DNA of 64,000 nt, from positions 2,032,001-2,096,000 of the forward strand of contig NZ_JAUTAE010000001.1 in NCBI RefSeq assembly GCF_030818415.1. The letters are read 5' to 3'. Origin of the DNA: Sphingomonas sp. SORGH_AS_0950. GTDB taxonomy: Bacteria > Pseudomonadota > Alphaproteobacteria > Sphingomonadales > Sphingomonadaceae. Shown one piece after another: positions 53,196 through 62,709 of the stretch. The notes under the pieces are model-generated. The model did not search any database. It had not been told where the DNA came from and saw only the letters and a program-made list of their open reading frames with translations. The position numbers and the translations under genes were made by a program. How positions within the stretch are numbered: position 1 is the stretch's first letter; every line of letters starts with the position of its first letter.

Positions 53196-53876
53196 ATGAG
53201 CCTGCACCTGCTCCTCGTCGAGGACGATGTCGAATATGCGGACCATCTGGTCCGGGCGCTGCATGCGCTGGATCACCGGGTCGAGCATGTCGGCGACGGA
53301 CGACAGGCGCTCGCCGCGCTCGACCGCGAACAATATGATGCGGTGATCCTCGACCGGATGATGCCCCGGCTCGACGGGCTGTCGGTGGTGGAGACGATGC
53401 GCGCGCGCGGGATCACCGTGCCGGTCATCATGCTGACCGCCTTGTCGATGGCCTCGGACAAGGTCGAGGGGCTGGAGGCCGGGGCGGACGATTATGTCGT
53501 CAAGCCGGTCGATGCGCAGGAGTTGAACGCGCGGCTGGGCGCAGTGCTGCGCGGCCGCCGCTGGACCACGAGCGAAAGCGACACGATCCGCGCCGGGGAC
53601 ATCGTGGTCAGCCCGACCAGCTTTCGCGCGTGGCGCGGCGGACAGCCGGTGACGCTGGCCAATCTGGAGCTGAAGCTGCTGGCGGAACTGGCGCGCCATG
53701 CGGGCGAGGTACTGACCCGCGCCATGCTGATCGAGCGGGTCTGGGGCTATGATTTCGAGCCGGAGACGAACATCGTCGACGTCTATATCCGCCGCCTGCG
53801 CATCAAGCTGACCGAACAGGGCGGCAGCGACCCGATCGAGACGGTGCGCGGGATCGGCTATTCGATGCGGCCATGA
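53196..53876 (+). CDS. OmpR-family response regulator
   Basis: Two-component regulator of 226 residues. The N-terminal receiver (LLLVEDDVEYADHLVRAL) has phosphosite Asp53 (VILDRMMPRLDG), Thr (MLTALSMASDKVEGLEAG) and Lys (YVVKPVDAQEL). The C-terminal winged helix (VTLANLELKLLAELARHAGE, TRAMLIERVWGYDFEPETNI, VDVYIRRLRIKL) is typical OmpR/PhoB. The ATG at 53196 is preceded by GGAAAGA; the region before it is not coding. It overlaps the kinase start (ATGA). Divergent from the Pel-like operon, so control of that operon, through the inverted repeat at 53149-53168, is a reasonable inference. Confidence 0.93.
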   Translation: MSLHLLLVEDDVEYADHLVRALHALDHRVEHVGDGRQALAALDREQYDAVILDRMMPRLDGLSVVETMRARGITVPVIMLTALSMASDKVEGLEAGADDYVVKPVDAQELNARLGAVLRGRRWTTSESDTIRAGDIVVSPTSFRAWRGGQPVTLANLELKLLAELARHAGEVLTRAMLIERVWGYDFEPETNIVDVYIRRLRIKLTEQGGSDPIETVRGIGYSMRP

Positions 53877-55228
53877 TCGAACGCGCGATCCGGCGGCTGT
53901 CGCTGCGCGGGCTGACCATCGGCGTCCTGCTGCTGTTTCTGGTCGCGACGCTGGGCACCGGCGTATCGATTTTCGCGGCCAGCCGGGTCGCGGTGGCGGA
54001 ACTGGTCGACCGCCGGATCGACATTGCGGGCGATCTGGTGCTGGAGCGCGATCCGGGCGAAGGGGTGATTCCCACCCCCATATTGCTGGCGCGCATCGCC
54101 GCCCTGTCGCGACAGCGGGATACGGGCGATATCGGCCTGTCGCTGCTCGGCCCCGACGGCCATACGCTGGGCGGCAACATCACGCTCAGCCGCGCGCTGC
54201 CGATCGGGCGCTCCAACCTGCGCCAGCATGACGGCATCGCCGGGCTGTCGCATGGCCGCGCGCTGGTCCGCGATGCGGGCGAGGGACGCCGCCTGGTCGT
54301 GGCGGTCGAGACCGAGCCGTTCGACAGCTATCGCGCGACGCGGACGCGCATCTATCTGGTCGGGTTCGGCTCGATCGTGCTGATCGTGCTGGGCGGGGGG
54401 CTGGCCTTTTCGCTGCTGGTCGGGCGGCGGATCCGCGATCTGCGCTGCACCGTCGATGCGATCATCGCAGGGAATGTCCGCCACCGCGTGCCGGTGACCG
54501 GATCGGCGGACGAGTTCGACCGCCAGGCCGACGCCTTCAACCGGATGCTCGACCGGATCGGCGAGTTGATGGAGGGGTTGCGCGGCGTATCCAACGACAT
54601 CGCCCACGACCTGCGCACCCCGTTGGCGCGGCTGCGCGCACAACTGGCGGAGATGGTCGAGGACGCCGCCGACCCCGTCCAGGCCGGGCGGGCGACCGCC
54701 GCGCTGGCCCAATGCGACGCGCTGCTCGCCATGTTCGCCGCGCTGCTGCGCATCGCCGAGATCGAGGCGGGCCACCGCCAGGCGGGCTTCGCCGCGATCG
54801 ACCTGGCCGCGCTGGTCGAGGATAGCGCGACGATGATGATCCCGGTCGCCGAGGAAGCCGGGCACAGGCTGACGGTCGAGATCGCCGCGCGCCCGGCGGG
54901 CTTCGTCGGCGACCGGCAGCTGCTGATCCAGGCGATGGTCAACCTGATCGGCAATGCGATCAAATATGGCGCACCCCATGGCACGATCCGCGTCCGGCTG
55001 GACCCCGGCCCGGTGCTGCGCATCGCCGATGACGGCCCCGGCATTCGCCCCGAGGACCGGGCGCTGGCGCTGCGGCGCTTCGGGCGGCTGGACGGTTCGC
55101 GGGTGCAGGCGGGACATGGCCTGGGCCTGCCGCTGGTCGATGCCATTGCGCGGCTGCATCGCGGGCGGCTGGAGCTGGGCGATGCCGGACCGGGGCTGGT
55201 CGTGTCGATGTGGCTGCCCATCGCCTGA
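53873..55228 (+). CDS. Membrane sensor histidine kinase (EnvZ/QseC-like)
   Basis: Inner-membrane kinase of 451 residues. Two membrane helices (LTIGVLLLFLVATLGTGVSI and IYLVGFGSIVLIVLGGGLAF) bracket a periplasmic sensor of about 125 residues. A HAMP domain (LVGRRIRDLRCTVDAIIAGN) leads to HisKA (GVSNDIAHDLRTPLARLRAQ, His245) and HATPase (NLIGNAIKYGAP, RIADDGPGI, GHGLGLPLVDAI). The gene overlaps the regulator by four bases, giving a cognate pair. Its signal is unknown; as the pair is divergent from the Pel-like operon, an envelope or calcium cue could fit. Confidence 0.93.
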   Translation: MIERAIRRLSLRGLTIGVLLLFLVATLGTGVSIFAASRVAVAELVDRRIDIAGDLVLERDPGEGVIPTPILLARIAALSRQRDTGDIGLSLLGPDGHTLGGNITLSRALPIGRSNLRQHDGIAGLSHGRALVRDAGEGRRLVVAVETEPFDSYRATRTRIYLVGFGSIVLIVLGGGLAFSLLVGRRIRDLRCTVDAIIAGNVRHRVPVTGSADEFDRQADAFNRMLDRIGELMEGLRGVSNDIAHDLRTPLARLRAQLAEMVEDAADPVQAGRATAALAQCDALLAMFAALLRIAEIEAGHRQAGFAAIDLAALVEDSATMMIPVAEEAGHRLTVEIAARPAGFVGDRQLLIQAMVNLIGNAIKYGAPHGTIRVRLDPGPVLRIADDGPGIRPEDRALALRRFGRLDGSRVQAGHGLGLPLVDAIARLHRGRLELGDAGPGLVVSMWLPIA

Positions 55229-55295
55229 GAGTGCACCTGGAAACTCGCGGGCCGGTGCCGCTAGGGCGGAGCGACATTCACGATGGCTTCTTCTT

Positions 55296-55494
55296 CCCCT
55301 CTCCCCTGGACAGGGGAGAGGGTTAGCGAAGCTTGCCAGCCTGCTGGCTAGCGCAGCTTGGGTGAGGGGTCGAGCGAGCCAAAGGCTCGCGCGCTCGCTT
55401 GGCGAGCGCCCACCCCTCACCCAGCTCCGACTAAGCCTTTGCTCTCGCAAAGGCCAAGTCCGCGCAACCCTCTCCCCTGTGCGAGGGGCGAGGG
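55296..55494. repeat. Large imperfect inverted repeat between convergent genes
   Basis: The outer arms are CCCTCTCCCCTGGACAGGGG (left, 55298-55317) and CCCTCTCCCCTGTGCGAGGG (right, from 55468); the inner arms are GGGTGAGGGGT (left) and ACCCCTCACCC (right). The stretch 55229-55596 has no gene and consists mostly of this element, with further small palindromes (AGCCTGCTGGCT; AGCGAGCCAAAGGCTCGC; GCTCGCTTGGCGAGC). It separates the convergent sensor kinase and a TonB receptor. It resembles the element at 40711-40818 in its CTCCCC/GGGGAG cores and probably acts as a bidirectional terminator. Confidence 0.6.
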
Positions 55495-55596
55495 ACGGAA
55501 AGGTGTCGCTGAATGTCGATCGGCCTTGCCGTACTTCCAAAAAAAGGGCCGCCCCGAAGGACGGCCCCATAGTCGAGGGTAAGGGTATCGAACGGA

Positions 55597-58026
55597 TCAG
55601 AAGCGAACCGTGCCCTCCAGGCCGATGGTGCGCGGCGGGTTGAAGTTGGCATAATCGCCCAGCGTCGCCGCATTCGCGGCCGAACGGCGGTAGATATAGG
55701 TGTTGTTGAGGAGGTTGCGGCTCCACAGCGACACGGTCATCTTGGTGCCGTTCTCGGTCAGCGGCAGATCGGCCAGCGCGATGCGGCCGTTCATCACGAA
55801 GCTCTTGTCGGTGCGCGTCGTCTCGTTCTGGAAGCTATAGACCGGGTCGGCATAGTTGCCGTCCAGGTGGAAGCGGACCTTGGCCTCCGAACCCGCCAGC
55901 GGCACCTCGTAATCGACATAGGCCGAGGCGGCGTTGCGCGGCGTGAACACCACGAAGACCTGGGTCAGCGCGTTGTTCAGGAACGGGTTCGGCGTCGCGG
56001 GAACCTTGGTGTAGGTGTACGCATAGGACGCACCGACCGTCATGCCCTCGACCGGGTTGGTGGTCAGGTCCGCCTCGATCCCGCGAATCTTGGAGGTGCC
56101 CGGCGCGTTGCGGGTCTCCTCGGTGTGCAGGTTGTAGGTCGGGCTCGACGGGTTGGTGTCGACATTGTCGAAGTCGATCTGCGTGCCCGTGCGGTCCATG
56201 ATGTAACCGGCCAGGTTCAGGCGGACGCGGTGCTGGAACAGGTCCATCTTCGACCCGATCTCATAGGACTTCACGGCTTCGGGGCCGAAGGCGGTGAAGG
56301 TCTGCGACCGCGCATTCGCGCCGCCCGCGCGGTAGCCGGTCGAATATTTGGCATAGAGATGGATCGTGTCGCAGGCGTCGAACGCCGCCGTCACCATCGG
56401 ATCGAACCGGTTGTTGTCGAAGGTGAAGGGGAAGTTGGTCGACTTGCCCTGCACCAGATACAGCGTGCCGTTGCGCTTGTCGTGGGTATAGCGACCGCCG
56501 ACCGTCAGGTGGAACGCATCGAAGCCCGCCGGGGTATAGGTGCCCTGCGCGAAGGCGGCATAGCTATAGGCACGCGCGAAGCTGCCGCGCTGGAGGAAGA
56601 ACGAACCCGGCGCCCAGCCCTGGTTGCCCGAGGTGATGGTGCCCAGCGCGGTCTGCGACAGGATGGTGTAGCCCGAGCCGTCGGCATTCCACTGATTGGT
56701 CGACGGGGTCGCGGCGACTTCACGCGCATTCTCGGTGAAGTAATAGAGGCCCGCGACGTAATCGAACTGCGGCAGGCTGCCCACCGCCTGGAATTCCTGG
56801 CTGAACTGGTGCTGCTGCATGAACGACAGGCTGTAACGGCTGAACTTGCCGTTCGGCAGGAAGACGGTGCGGTGCGCGCCGCCCGAATTGTCCCACTGGT
56901 CGGTGTCGACGCCGCGCCATGCGGTGATCGAGCGCAGCTCCAGGCCCGGCATGACGTCATAGTTCAGCTTGGCCGAGAAGCCGTGCGTGCGGTCGGTGCT
57001 CAGCGCCTGCGGCACGCCGATATCGGCGGCCTTCATGCGGTTGTCGCCCGACACCACGACCAGCGGCGACAGCGGCGCGATGGTGCCCGAGGGCAGCTTG
57101 CCGCCATTGGCGTTGATCTGCGCGATCGTCGCGACCGGCAGGCCCTTGGGGTTGTAGTTGACCAGTTGGCTGTAGAAGGGCGTGTTCTGGTCCTTGGCCT
57201 GATCGTAGGACAGCTCGACCGAGAAGCCGTCGACCGGCTTCCACAGCGCGGCGGCATGACCGCCGACGCGGTTGAAATAGCCCCAGCCGGCGGCGCCGGG
57301 CAGCGGGTTGGTCACGAACGCGTTCTGGTGCTGGAGCACGCCGTCCAGCTTGATCGAGATGTTGTGCCACTCGGGCAGGTTCAGGTGCACCGCGCTGTTA
57401 TAGGCGCCGTAATTGCCGATGCCGGCGGTCACCGCGCCGCCGAACTTGCCGGTCGGCTTGGCGGTGACGATCGACAGCGCGCCGCCCTCGGTGTTGCGGC
57501 CGAACAGCGTGCCCTGCGGCCCGCGCAGCACCTCGACGCGCTCGATGTCGAACAGCGCGGCGTTCAGGCCCTGCGAACGGCCCAGATACACGCCGTCGAT
57601 ATAGACGCCGACGCCGGTGTCGCGCGCGGTCTGGTTCTGGTCGAAGGGGACGATGCCACGGATACCGACGGTCAGCGCCGACTGGCGCGCCTCGAAGGTG
57701 GCGACGCGGAGCGACGGCACGGTGCCGTCGGCCAGGTCGAGCAGGCTCTGGACGTGACGGTCCTTCAGGACGGTCGGGTCGAGGACCGAGATGGCGATCG
57801 GCGTCTTCTGGAGGCTGGTCTCGCGCTTGGTGGCGGTGACCACGATTTCCTTCAGCTGGCCCGGCTCGTCCGCCGGATCGGCCGCCGCCGCGGGGGCGGG
57901 ATCGGCGGGCTTGGCCGCGGGCGCCGGATCGGCGGGCTTGGTGTCGGCGGCAAAGGCGGGTGCGGCCGCCATCGCCAGGAACGCGGTGCCGCCCAGCAGC
58001 GTCGCGCGAATGAAATCGGTCTTCAT
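55597..58026 (-). CDS. TonB-dependent outer membrane receptor
   Basis: Receptor of 809 residues. Signal peptide (MKTDFIRATLLGGTAFLAMA...AFA), repeated Ala/Asp/Pro spacer (KPADPAPAAKPADPAPAAAA), TonB box (KEIVVTATKRETSLQKTPIA), plug (LTVGIRGIVPFDQNQTARDT, GVGVYIDGVYLGRSQGLN, RVEVLRGPQGTLFGRNTEGG) and a barrel ending TIGLEGTVRF. The ATKRE, GVYIDGVYLGR and GRNTEGG patterns are of the large IutA-like/catechol or aromatic-type group widespread in sphingomonads. No enzyme or regulator lies adjacent, so the substrate is open. The gap between its start and the mechanosensitive channel stop is 107 bases. Confidence 0.9.
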   Translation of the reverse strand: MKTDFIRATLLGGTAFLAMAAAPAFAADTKPADPAPAAKPADPAPAAAADPADEPGQLKEIVVTATKRETSLQKTPIAISVLDPTVLKDRHVQSLLDLADGTVPSLRVATFEARQSALTVGIRGIVPFDQNQTARDTGVGVYIDGVYLGRSQGLNAALFDIERVEVLRGPQGTLFGRNTEGGALSIVTAKPTGKFGGAVTAGIGNYGAYNSAVHLNLPEWHNISIKLDGVLQHQNAFVTNPLPGAAGWGYFNRVGGHAAALWKPVDGFSVELSYDQAKDQNTPFYSQLVNYNPKGLPVATIAQINANGGKLPSGTIAPLSPLVVVSGDNRMKAADIGVPQALSTDRTHGFSAKLNYDVMPGLELRSITAWRGVDTDQWDNSGGAHRTVFLPNGKFSRYSLSFMQQHQFSQEFQAVGSLPQFDYVAGLYYFTENAREVAATPSTNQWNADGSGYTILSQTALGTITSGNQGWAPGSFFLQRGSFARAYSYAAFAQGTYTPAGFDAFHLTVGGRYTHDKRNGTLYLVQGKSTNFPFTFDNNRFDPMVTAAFDACDTIHLYAKYSTGYRAGGANARSQTFTAFGPEAVKSYEIGSKMDLFQHRVRLNLAGYIMDRTGTQIDFDNVDTNPSSPTYNLHTEETRNAPGTSKIRGIEADLTTNPVEGMTVGASYAYTYTKVPATPNPFLNNALTQVFVVFTPRNAASAYVDYEVPLAGSEAKVRFHLDGNYADPVYSFQNETTRTDKSFVMNGRIALADLPLTENGTKMTVSLWSRNLLNNTYIYRRSAANAATLGDYANFNPPRTIGLEGTVRF

Positions 58027-58133
58027 GCTATCTTATCCCTATCCCCCGACCGACCTTCCGGTCGTCGCTGGCCGCGCGGATAGGGATGCTCCGCGAAGCT
58101 GGTGTTACCTTTTCATGACCGGCCCATACTTCC

Positions 58134-60602
58134 TCAATTCATTTTCGTTTCATCTGGACCGGGCCGTGACGGCGTGGGCGGGGCGGGCGGGGCCGCCGTT
58201 CCGCCATGGCGGACCAGTTCCATCTTCTGCGGCAGGGTGCCGATCTCGATCCCCCGGGCCCGGAGCGCCGCCAGCAGCGCGAAGAGCACCGCGCTGCGCG
58301 TGCCATAGGCCGCACGCGGACTGTCGACATGGGCGAAGCAGTTGAAATGGATGCGCCCATCGACGATCGAATCGATAAAGGCCTTGGGCGCCGGGTCGGC
58401 CAGCACCGCCGCCTCGGCCGCGAAACAGTCGAGCACGATGGCGCGGACCGCATCCGCATCCTCCTCGATCGGGACCGAGAACTGGATCTGAATCCGCCCC
58501 AGCGGCCCGGCCAGCGTCTTGTTGAGCACCGACTTGGTAATGAGCTCGGAATTGGGGACGATCAGGGTGGAATGGTCGGCCAGCTCGATCTCGGTCGACC
58601 GCACGCTGATCCGCTTGACGTCGCCCTCGTCGGTGCCGACGCGGATCAGGTCGCCGATCTTGATCGGCCGCTCGGCCAGCAGGATCAGGCCCGAGACGAA
58701 ATTCTGGGTGATCGCCTGAAGGCCGAAACCGATGCCGACCGACAGCGCAGACAGCAGCAGCGCGATCCGCTCCACCCCGATACCCAGCGACGCCAGCGCC
58801 CAGATCACCGCCAGCGCGATGCCGATATAGCGCGCGACCAGGCTGACCGAATTGCGCCCCGATCCGTCGAGGTCGGTCGCGGGCAGGTAACGATGCTCCA
58901 GCCAGCGCATGAAGACGCGCACCAGCCCGAGCCCGATGAACAGCACCGCCAGCCCGCGCAGGATCGCCCCCGGCGAAATCCAGACATTGCCGACCTTGAT
59001 CCCGTCGGTGAACAGCGCCAGCTGATCGAAGATCGCCCCCGGATCGCCGCTCGCCCCGAACGGCCGCAGCAGCACGCCCAGCGCCACCAGCACCAACACC
59101 AGCCGCAGGATGCCCGACAGGGCCAGGCCGAACTGGTCGACCATGCTGCCGCGCACGCCCAGCGCGCGGGTCAGGGTGACGCCGACCTTGCTATCGCGCA
59201 CGAAGACGCTGGTGGCGATGTCGTCGGCGGCGACCAGCATCAGGTACAAGGCCGAGCCGAGCAGCACGGTCCAGCCGATCATCACCGCGACGAACCAGCT
59301 GAACCAGATATAGCCGATGGCCAGGGCCAGCCCGGCGACCGCCACCGCGATCCAGGCGAGCAGCGTGACGACGCTCAACCCCGCGCTGACCCCCGCGCTG
59401 GTGCTGTCCTCGCGTTCGGCACGCGCGGCGCGCAGCCGTCCCAGCACCACCAGCGTCGCCGCGATCAGCATCAGGTGGAGCAGCGCCTCGACCGCCTGGG
59501 TCGCGATCACCGCGCTGCGGCTGCTGCCGATCGCGCCCTCGAACGACGCGACCATCGCGGTGGTGAAGGTCATCAGCGTCAGCAACCAGGACAGCGGACG
59601 CAGGCGGTTGGCGGTCTCGTCGTCGATCGGCGCGATCCGCCAGGACGGCTGGCTGCGCATCAGGATCGCCCCCGTCACCGCCGCGGTGAACCCCGCCACG
59701 CCCGAGGCGAAGACGAACCCGTCGAGCAGCCCGGTCCAGCGTTCCGGCAACAGCCCCGACCAGCGCAGCCCCTGCACGAACACGAACGCCGCCATCAGCG
59801 GGCACAGCGTCCCCACAGCGACCCGCCAGAAGGTGTTGGCCGAACGCCGCACCCGGCTGGGCGGGGCCTCCGCGATCAGCCTTCGCTGCGCCAGCCGGTG
59901 GGCGCCCAGCCGGACGGGGCCGAGCAGGATGACGGCGAGCGCGAAGCCCAGCATCGCATGCCAGGGGATGCCGCCGCGCCACTGGCGCGCAATCTGTTCA
60001 TGCCCCTGTTGCAGGAACAGCGCGACCCGGCGCAGGTCGCGCGGCGTCTGGTCCAGCACGACCTTCCAGAAGCTGGGGCTGAGCGGCGACGGCACCTTGG
60101 AGGACAGTTTCTGGCTGAACTGTTCGGCCTTGCTGCGGTCGATCTCGTCGATCAGCTGCCCCGCCTCGACTCCGGCCAGCCGTCCGCGCTTGATCGCGGC
60201 ATCCAGGGTCGAGCGCAGCGCGTTCAGGCTCTTGCGCTGGGCGCGCAGCTCGGGCGCCTCGACCTCGCCCGGCGTCACCGCGCCCAGCCCGGTGATCCGG
60301 GCATTGACCAGCGCCAGCTGCTCGGTCAGCGCGTTCACCGCCTGGGTCGTCGCGTCCTGCGCGCCCTGCGCCTTGTCGCGCAGGTCCTGGCGGGCGTCGT
60401 CGTCGAGCTGCGCGTCGAGCCCCTGGTCGACCGCGCGAACATCCTGTTCGGCCTGGACGATGCGCGCCGTCGCCACCGTCATCGGGTCGCCCTGCGCGGC
60501 GACCGGCGCCGCCAGCGCCGGCATGGCGATCATCGTCAGCATCGCCGCGAGGATCGCGACGGGCCGGATGACGAAGCGAAGGGACAGCATCGGACGGGAC
60601 AT
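58134..60602 (-). CDS. Large MscS-family mechanosensitive channel with DUF3772 region
   Basis: Inner-membrane channel of 822 residues giving osmotic protection. A signal peptide-like N-terminus (VIRPVAILAAMLTMIAMPAL) is followed by a periplasmic helical domain (residues 40-160; DUF3772-like), then about eleven membrane segments. The MscS core begins at VARYIGIALAVIWALASLGI, with pore-lining ALLLSALSVGIGFGLQAITQNFVSGLILLAERPIKIGDLI split over TM3 and the beta domain, and GDEG/IVPNSELITKSVLN. This combination matches DUF3772-containing MscS proteins. The start (ATG at 60602) lacks a good ribosome site; an in-frame ATG at 60590 is possible. It is divergent from the next signalling cassette. Confidence 0.87.
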   Translation of the reverse strand: MSRPMLSLRFVIRPVAILAAMLTMIAMPALAAPVAAQGDPMTVATARIVQAEQDVRAVDQGLDAQLDDDARQDLRDKAQGAQDATTQAVNALTEQLALVNARITGLGAVTPGEVEAPELRAQRKSLNALRSTLDAAIKRGRLAGVEAGQLIDEIDRSKAEQFSQKLSSKVPSPLSPSFWKVVLDQTPRDLRRVALFLQQGHEQIARQWRGGIPWHAMLGFALAVILLGPVRLGAHRLAQRRLIAEAPPSRVRRSANTFWRVAVGTLCPLMAAFVFVQGLRWSGLLPERWTGLLDGFVFASGVAGFTAAVTGAILMRSQPSWRIAPIDDETANRLRPLSWLLTLMTFTTAMVASFEGAIGSSRSAVIATQAVEALLHLMLIAATLVVLGRLRAARAEREDSTSAGVSAGLSVVTLLAWIAVAVAGLALAIGYIWFSWFVAVMIGWTVLLGSALYLMLVAADDIATSVFVRDSKVGVTLTRALGVRGSMVDQFGLALSGILRLVLVLVALGVLLRPFGASGDPGAIFDQLALFTDGIKVGNVWISPGAILRGLAVLFIGLGLVRVFMRWLEHRYLPATDLDGSGRNSVSLVARYIGIALAVIWALASLGIGVERIALLLSALSVGIGFGLQAITQNFVSGLILLAERPIKIGDLIRVGTDEGDVKRISVRSTEIELADHSTLIVPNSELITKSVLNKTLAGPLGRIQIQFSVPIEEDADAVRAIVLDCFAAEAAVLADPAPKAFIDSIVDGRIHFNCFAHVDSPRAAYGTRSAVLFALLAALRARGIEIGTLPQKMELVRHGGTAAPPAPPTPSRPGPDETKMN

Positions 60603-60736
60603 GGACAGGGCCAGCAGTTGCAGACGGGCCGGGTCATAGCTCCCCCTCCCCGCATTTGCCACTTGCTCCGAAATCGTGTGTACCGGGGAGCCCAGCCCGG
60701 CCGGGATCGTTCGGGACATTCAGGATTTTTTGGACG

Positions 60737-62332
60737 ATGACCGATCTGGCCCCTCTCGACGGACATGCATGGCCACCGGCCTCGCCGCCGGGATCGATGT
60801 CGCGTGACGCGCATGTGCTGGCCGGGATCAACCGCATCCTCCAGGAAGCGTTGCGCGCCTCGACCGAGGAGGAACTGGGCCGCCTGTGCCTGGAGGTGGC
60901 CGAGGACCTGACCGGCGCGGCGTTCAGCTTCTTCGGCGAGCGTCGCACCTCGCACGACCGGCTGGACCATATCGCGATCAGCGAACGCGGCTGGCGCTCC
61001 TATACCGGCGACGATCCCGATTTCAGCCAGCGGCAATTGCCTAACGGCATGAAGATCCACGGTATTTTTGGACAGGTCATCCTGCAGGACCGCAGCCTGA
61101 TCGTGAACGACCCGACCAGCCATCCGTCGCGGGTCGGCCTGCCCGACGGGCATCCGGCGCTCCACAATTTCCTGGGGGTGCCGCTGCGCCGCGACGGCGA
61201 GACCTTCGCGATGTTCGCGCTGGGCAACCACCCCACCGGCTTTACCGAGCGCGAGCGCGCCATCGCCGAGGAACTGGCCCCCGCCATCGTCCAGGCGCTG
61301 CTGCGCAAGCGCGCCGAGGTCGCCTCGCGCGCCAGCCAGCGGCGGCTGCTGACCCTGATCGGCGGGATTCCGCAACTGGTCTGGACCGCGACGCGCGATG
61401 GGCAATGGACCTGGGCCAGCCCGCAATGGGTCGCGATGACCGGCCTGTCGGTCGAGGAGAGCCTGGGCCATGGCTGGCTGGTCGCGGTCCATCCCGACGA
61501 CCGCGAGGCGGCGCGGCGCTTCTGGGCCGAGGCCAGCGATCGCGGCGACCTGGCGATGGAGGGGCGGCTGCGTCAGGGACAGATCGGGCGCTATCGCTGG
61601 TTCAAGACGCGCGCGACCCCGGTCCATGACGATCATGGCGCGATCGTCGAATGGTTCGGCACCTCGACCGATATCGACGACCTGCGCCGCCTGCGCGAAC
61701 GGCAGGAGACGCTGGTCGCCGAATTGCAGCACCGGGTGCGCAACATCCTGACCATCGTCCGTTCGATCTTCACCCGCACGGTCGAGAGCGGCGGCCCGAT
61801 CGACGAGATTTCGGACCATTTCCGCGGCCGCCTCGACTCGCTGGCGCGCACCCAGGTGGTGGCGACGCAGACGCGGTCGGGCCGGGTCGACCTGGAAAAC
61901 CTGATCCGCGACGAGCTGCTGGGCGTCGGCGCGATCGAGGACGAGCGGCTCTCGATCGGGGGGCCGGATGTGGCGCTGGCCGCCGATACCGCCGAGTCGG
62001 TCGGGCTCGCGATCCACGAATTGACGACCAACGCGCTCAAATACGGGGCGCTGCGCCATGCGGGCGGGCGGCTGTCGATTACATGGAAAATCGAACCCAA
62101 ATCAGATTGTAAATGCGAACTGATTGTAAAATGGGATGAAACAGGTGTACCAGCGATGCCGGTCCCGCCTGTACGCCAGGGATTCGGGACCGAGCTGATC
62201 CGCGAGGCGCTGCCCTATGGGCTGGGCGCGCGGACCAGTCTGGAATTTCGCGGCGGCGGTGTCCTGTGTGTGATGTCGCTGCCTTTGCCGGGCGACGATG
62301 CCGGGCTATCGAACCGGAGCGCCGAGGGATGA
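60737..62332 (+). CDS. GAF-PAS sensor kinase of the HWE family
   Basis: Soluble kinase of 531 residues. A GAF domain (about 30-200; LVAGINRILQEALRAS-like start, FSQRQLPNGMKIHGIFGQ) precedes a PAS domain (about 210-320; RRLLTLIGGIPQLVWTATRD, WVAMTGLSVEESLGHGWL). The transmitter is of the HWE type: phosphosite His332 in VAELQHRVRNILTIVRSIF, then TESVGLAIHELTTNALKYGA with its H-E-L-T-T-N box, and a short HATPase. No membrane segment. It overlaps the receiver gene (ATGA), so it belongs to a kinase-receiver-Crp operon. The cue could be small-molecule, light or redox; the GAF lacks obvious chromophore Cys. Confidence 0.9.
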   Translation: MTDLAPLDGHAWPPASPPGSMSRDAHVLAGINRILQEALRASTEEELGRLCLEVAEDLTGAAFSFFGERRTSHDRLDHIAISERGWRSYTGDDPDFSQRQLPNGMKIHGIFGQVILQDRSLIVNDPTSHPSRVGLPDGHPALHNFLGVPLRRDGETFAMFALGNHPTGFTERERAIAEELAPAIVQALLRKRAEVASRASQRRLLTLIGGIPQLVWTATRDGQWTWASPQWVAMTGLSVEESLGHGWLVAVHPDDREAARRFWAEASDRGDLAMEGRLRQGQIGRYRWFKTRATPVHDDHGAIVEWFGTSTDIDDLRRLRERQETLVAELQHRVRNILTIVRSIFTRTVESGGPIDEISDHFRGRLDSLARTQVVATQTRSGRVDLENLIRDELLGVGAIEDERLSIGGPDVALAADTAESVGLAIHELTTNALKYGALRHAGGRLSITWKIEPKSDCKCELIVKWDETGVPAMPVPPVRQGFGTELIREALPYGLGARTSLEFRGGGVLCVMSLPLPGDDAGLSNRSAEG

Positions 62333-62709
62333 GCCATTCGCCACTCGCCGAAAAACGGATCCTCGTGGTCGAGGACGAATATTTCATCGCCCGCGACCTG
62401 GAGCGGGCGTTGCGTGCGGCGGATGCGATCGTGATCGGCCCGGTCGCGACCCTCGAACAGGGGCTGGCGCTCGCCGAGAACGAGGCGCTCGACGCCGCCG
62501 TGCTCGACGTCAACCTGGCCGGATCGCGCGCCTTCGCCATCGCCGACCGGCTGTCGGCGCGCGACGTGCCCTGGGCCTTTCTCACCGGCTATGACGAATG
62601 GGCGCTCCCCGCCCCCTATCGGTCCGCGTCGATCGTCGCCAAGCCGTTCCACGCCGATCGCGTCATCCGCGCGATCGGGGCGCTGATACCCGACAAAGGA
62701 TGCGCATGA
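62329..62709 (+). CDS. Single-domain response regulator
   Basis: Receiver-only protein of 126 residues. Acidic pair and phosphosite are visible: ILVVEDEYFIARDLERALRA and Asp64-type position in VLDVNLAGSRAFAIADRL, plus TGYDEWALP and KPFHADRVIRAIGAL. The ATG at 62329 overlaps the kinase stop and its TGA overlaps the Crp gene's ATG. It is probably the direct target of the HWE kinase, and without an output domain it acts by protein contact or as a phosphate sink. Confidence 0.9.
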   Translation: MSHSPLAEKRILVVEDEYFIARDLERALRAADAIVIGPVATLEQGLALAENEALDAAVLDVNLAGSRAFAIADRLSARDVPWAFLTGYDEWALPAPYRSASIVAKPFHADRVIRAIGALIPDKGCA

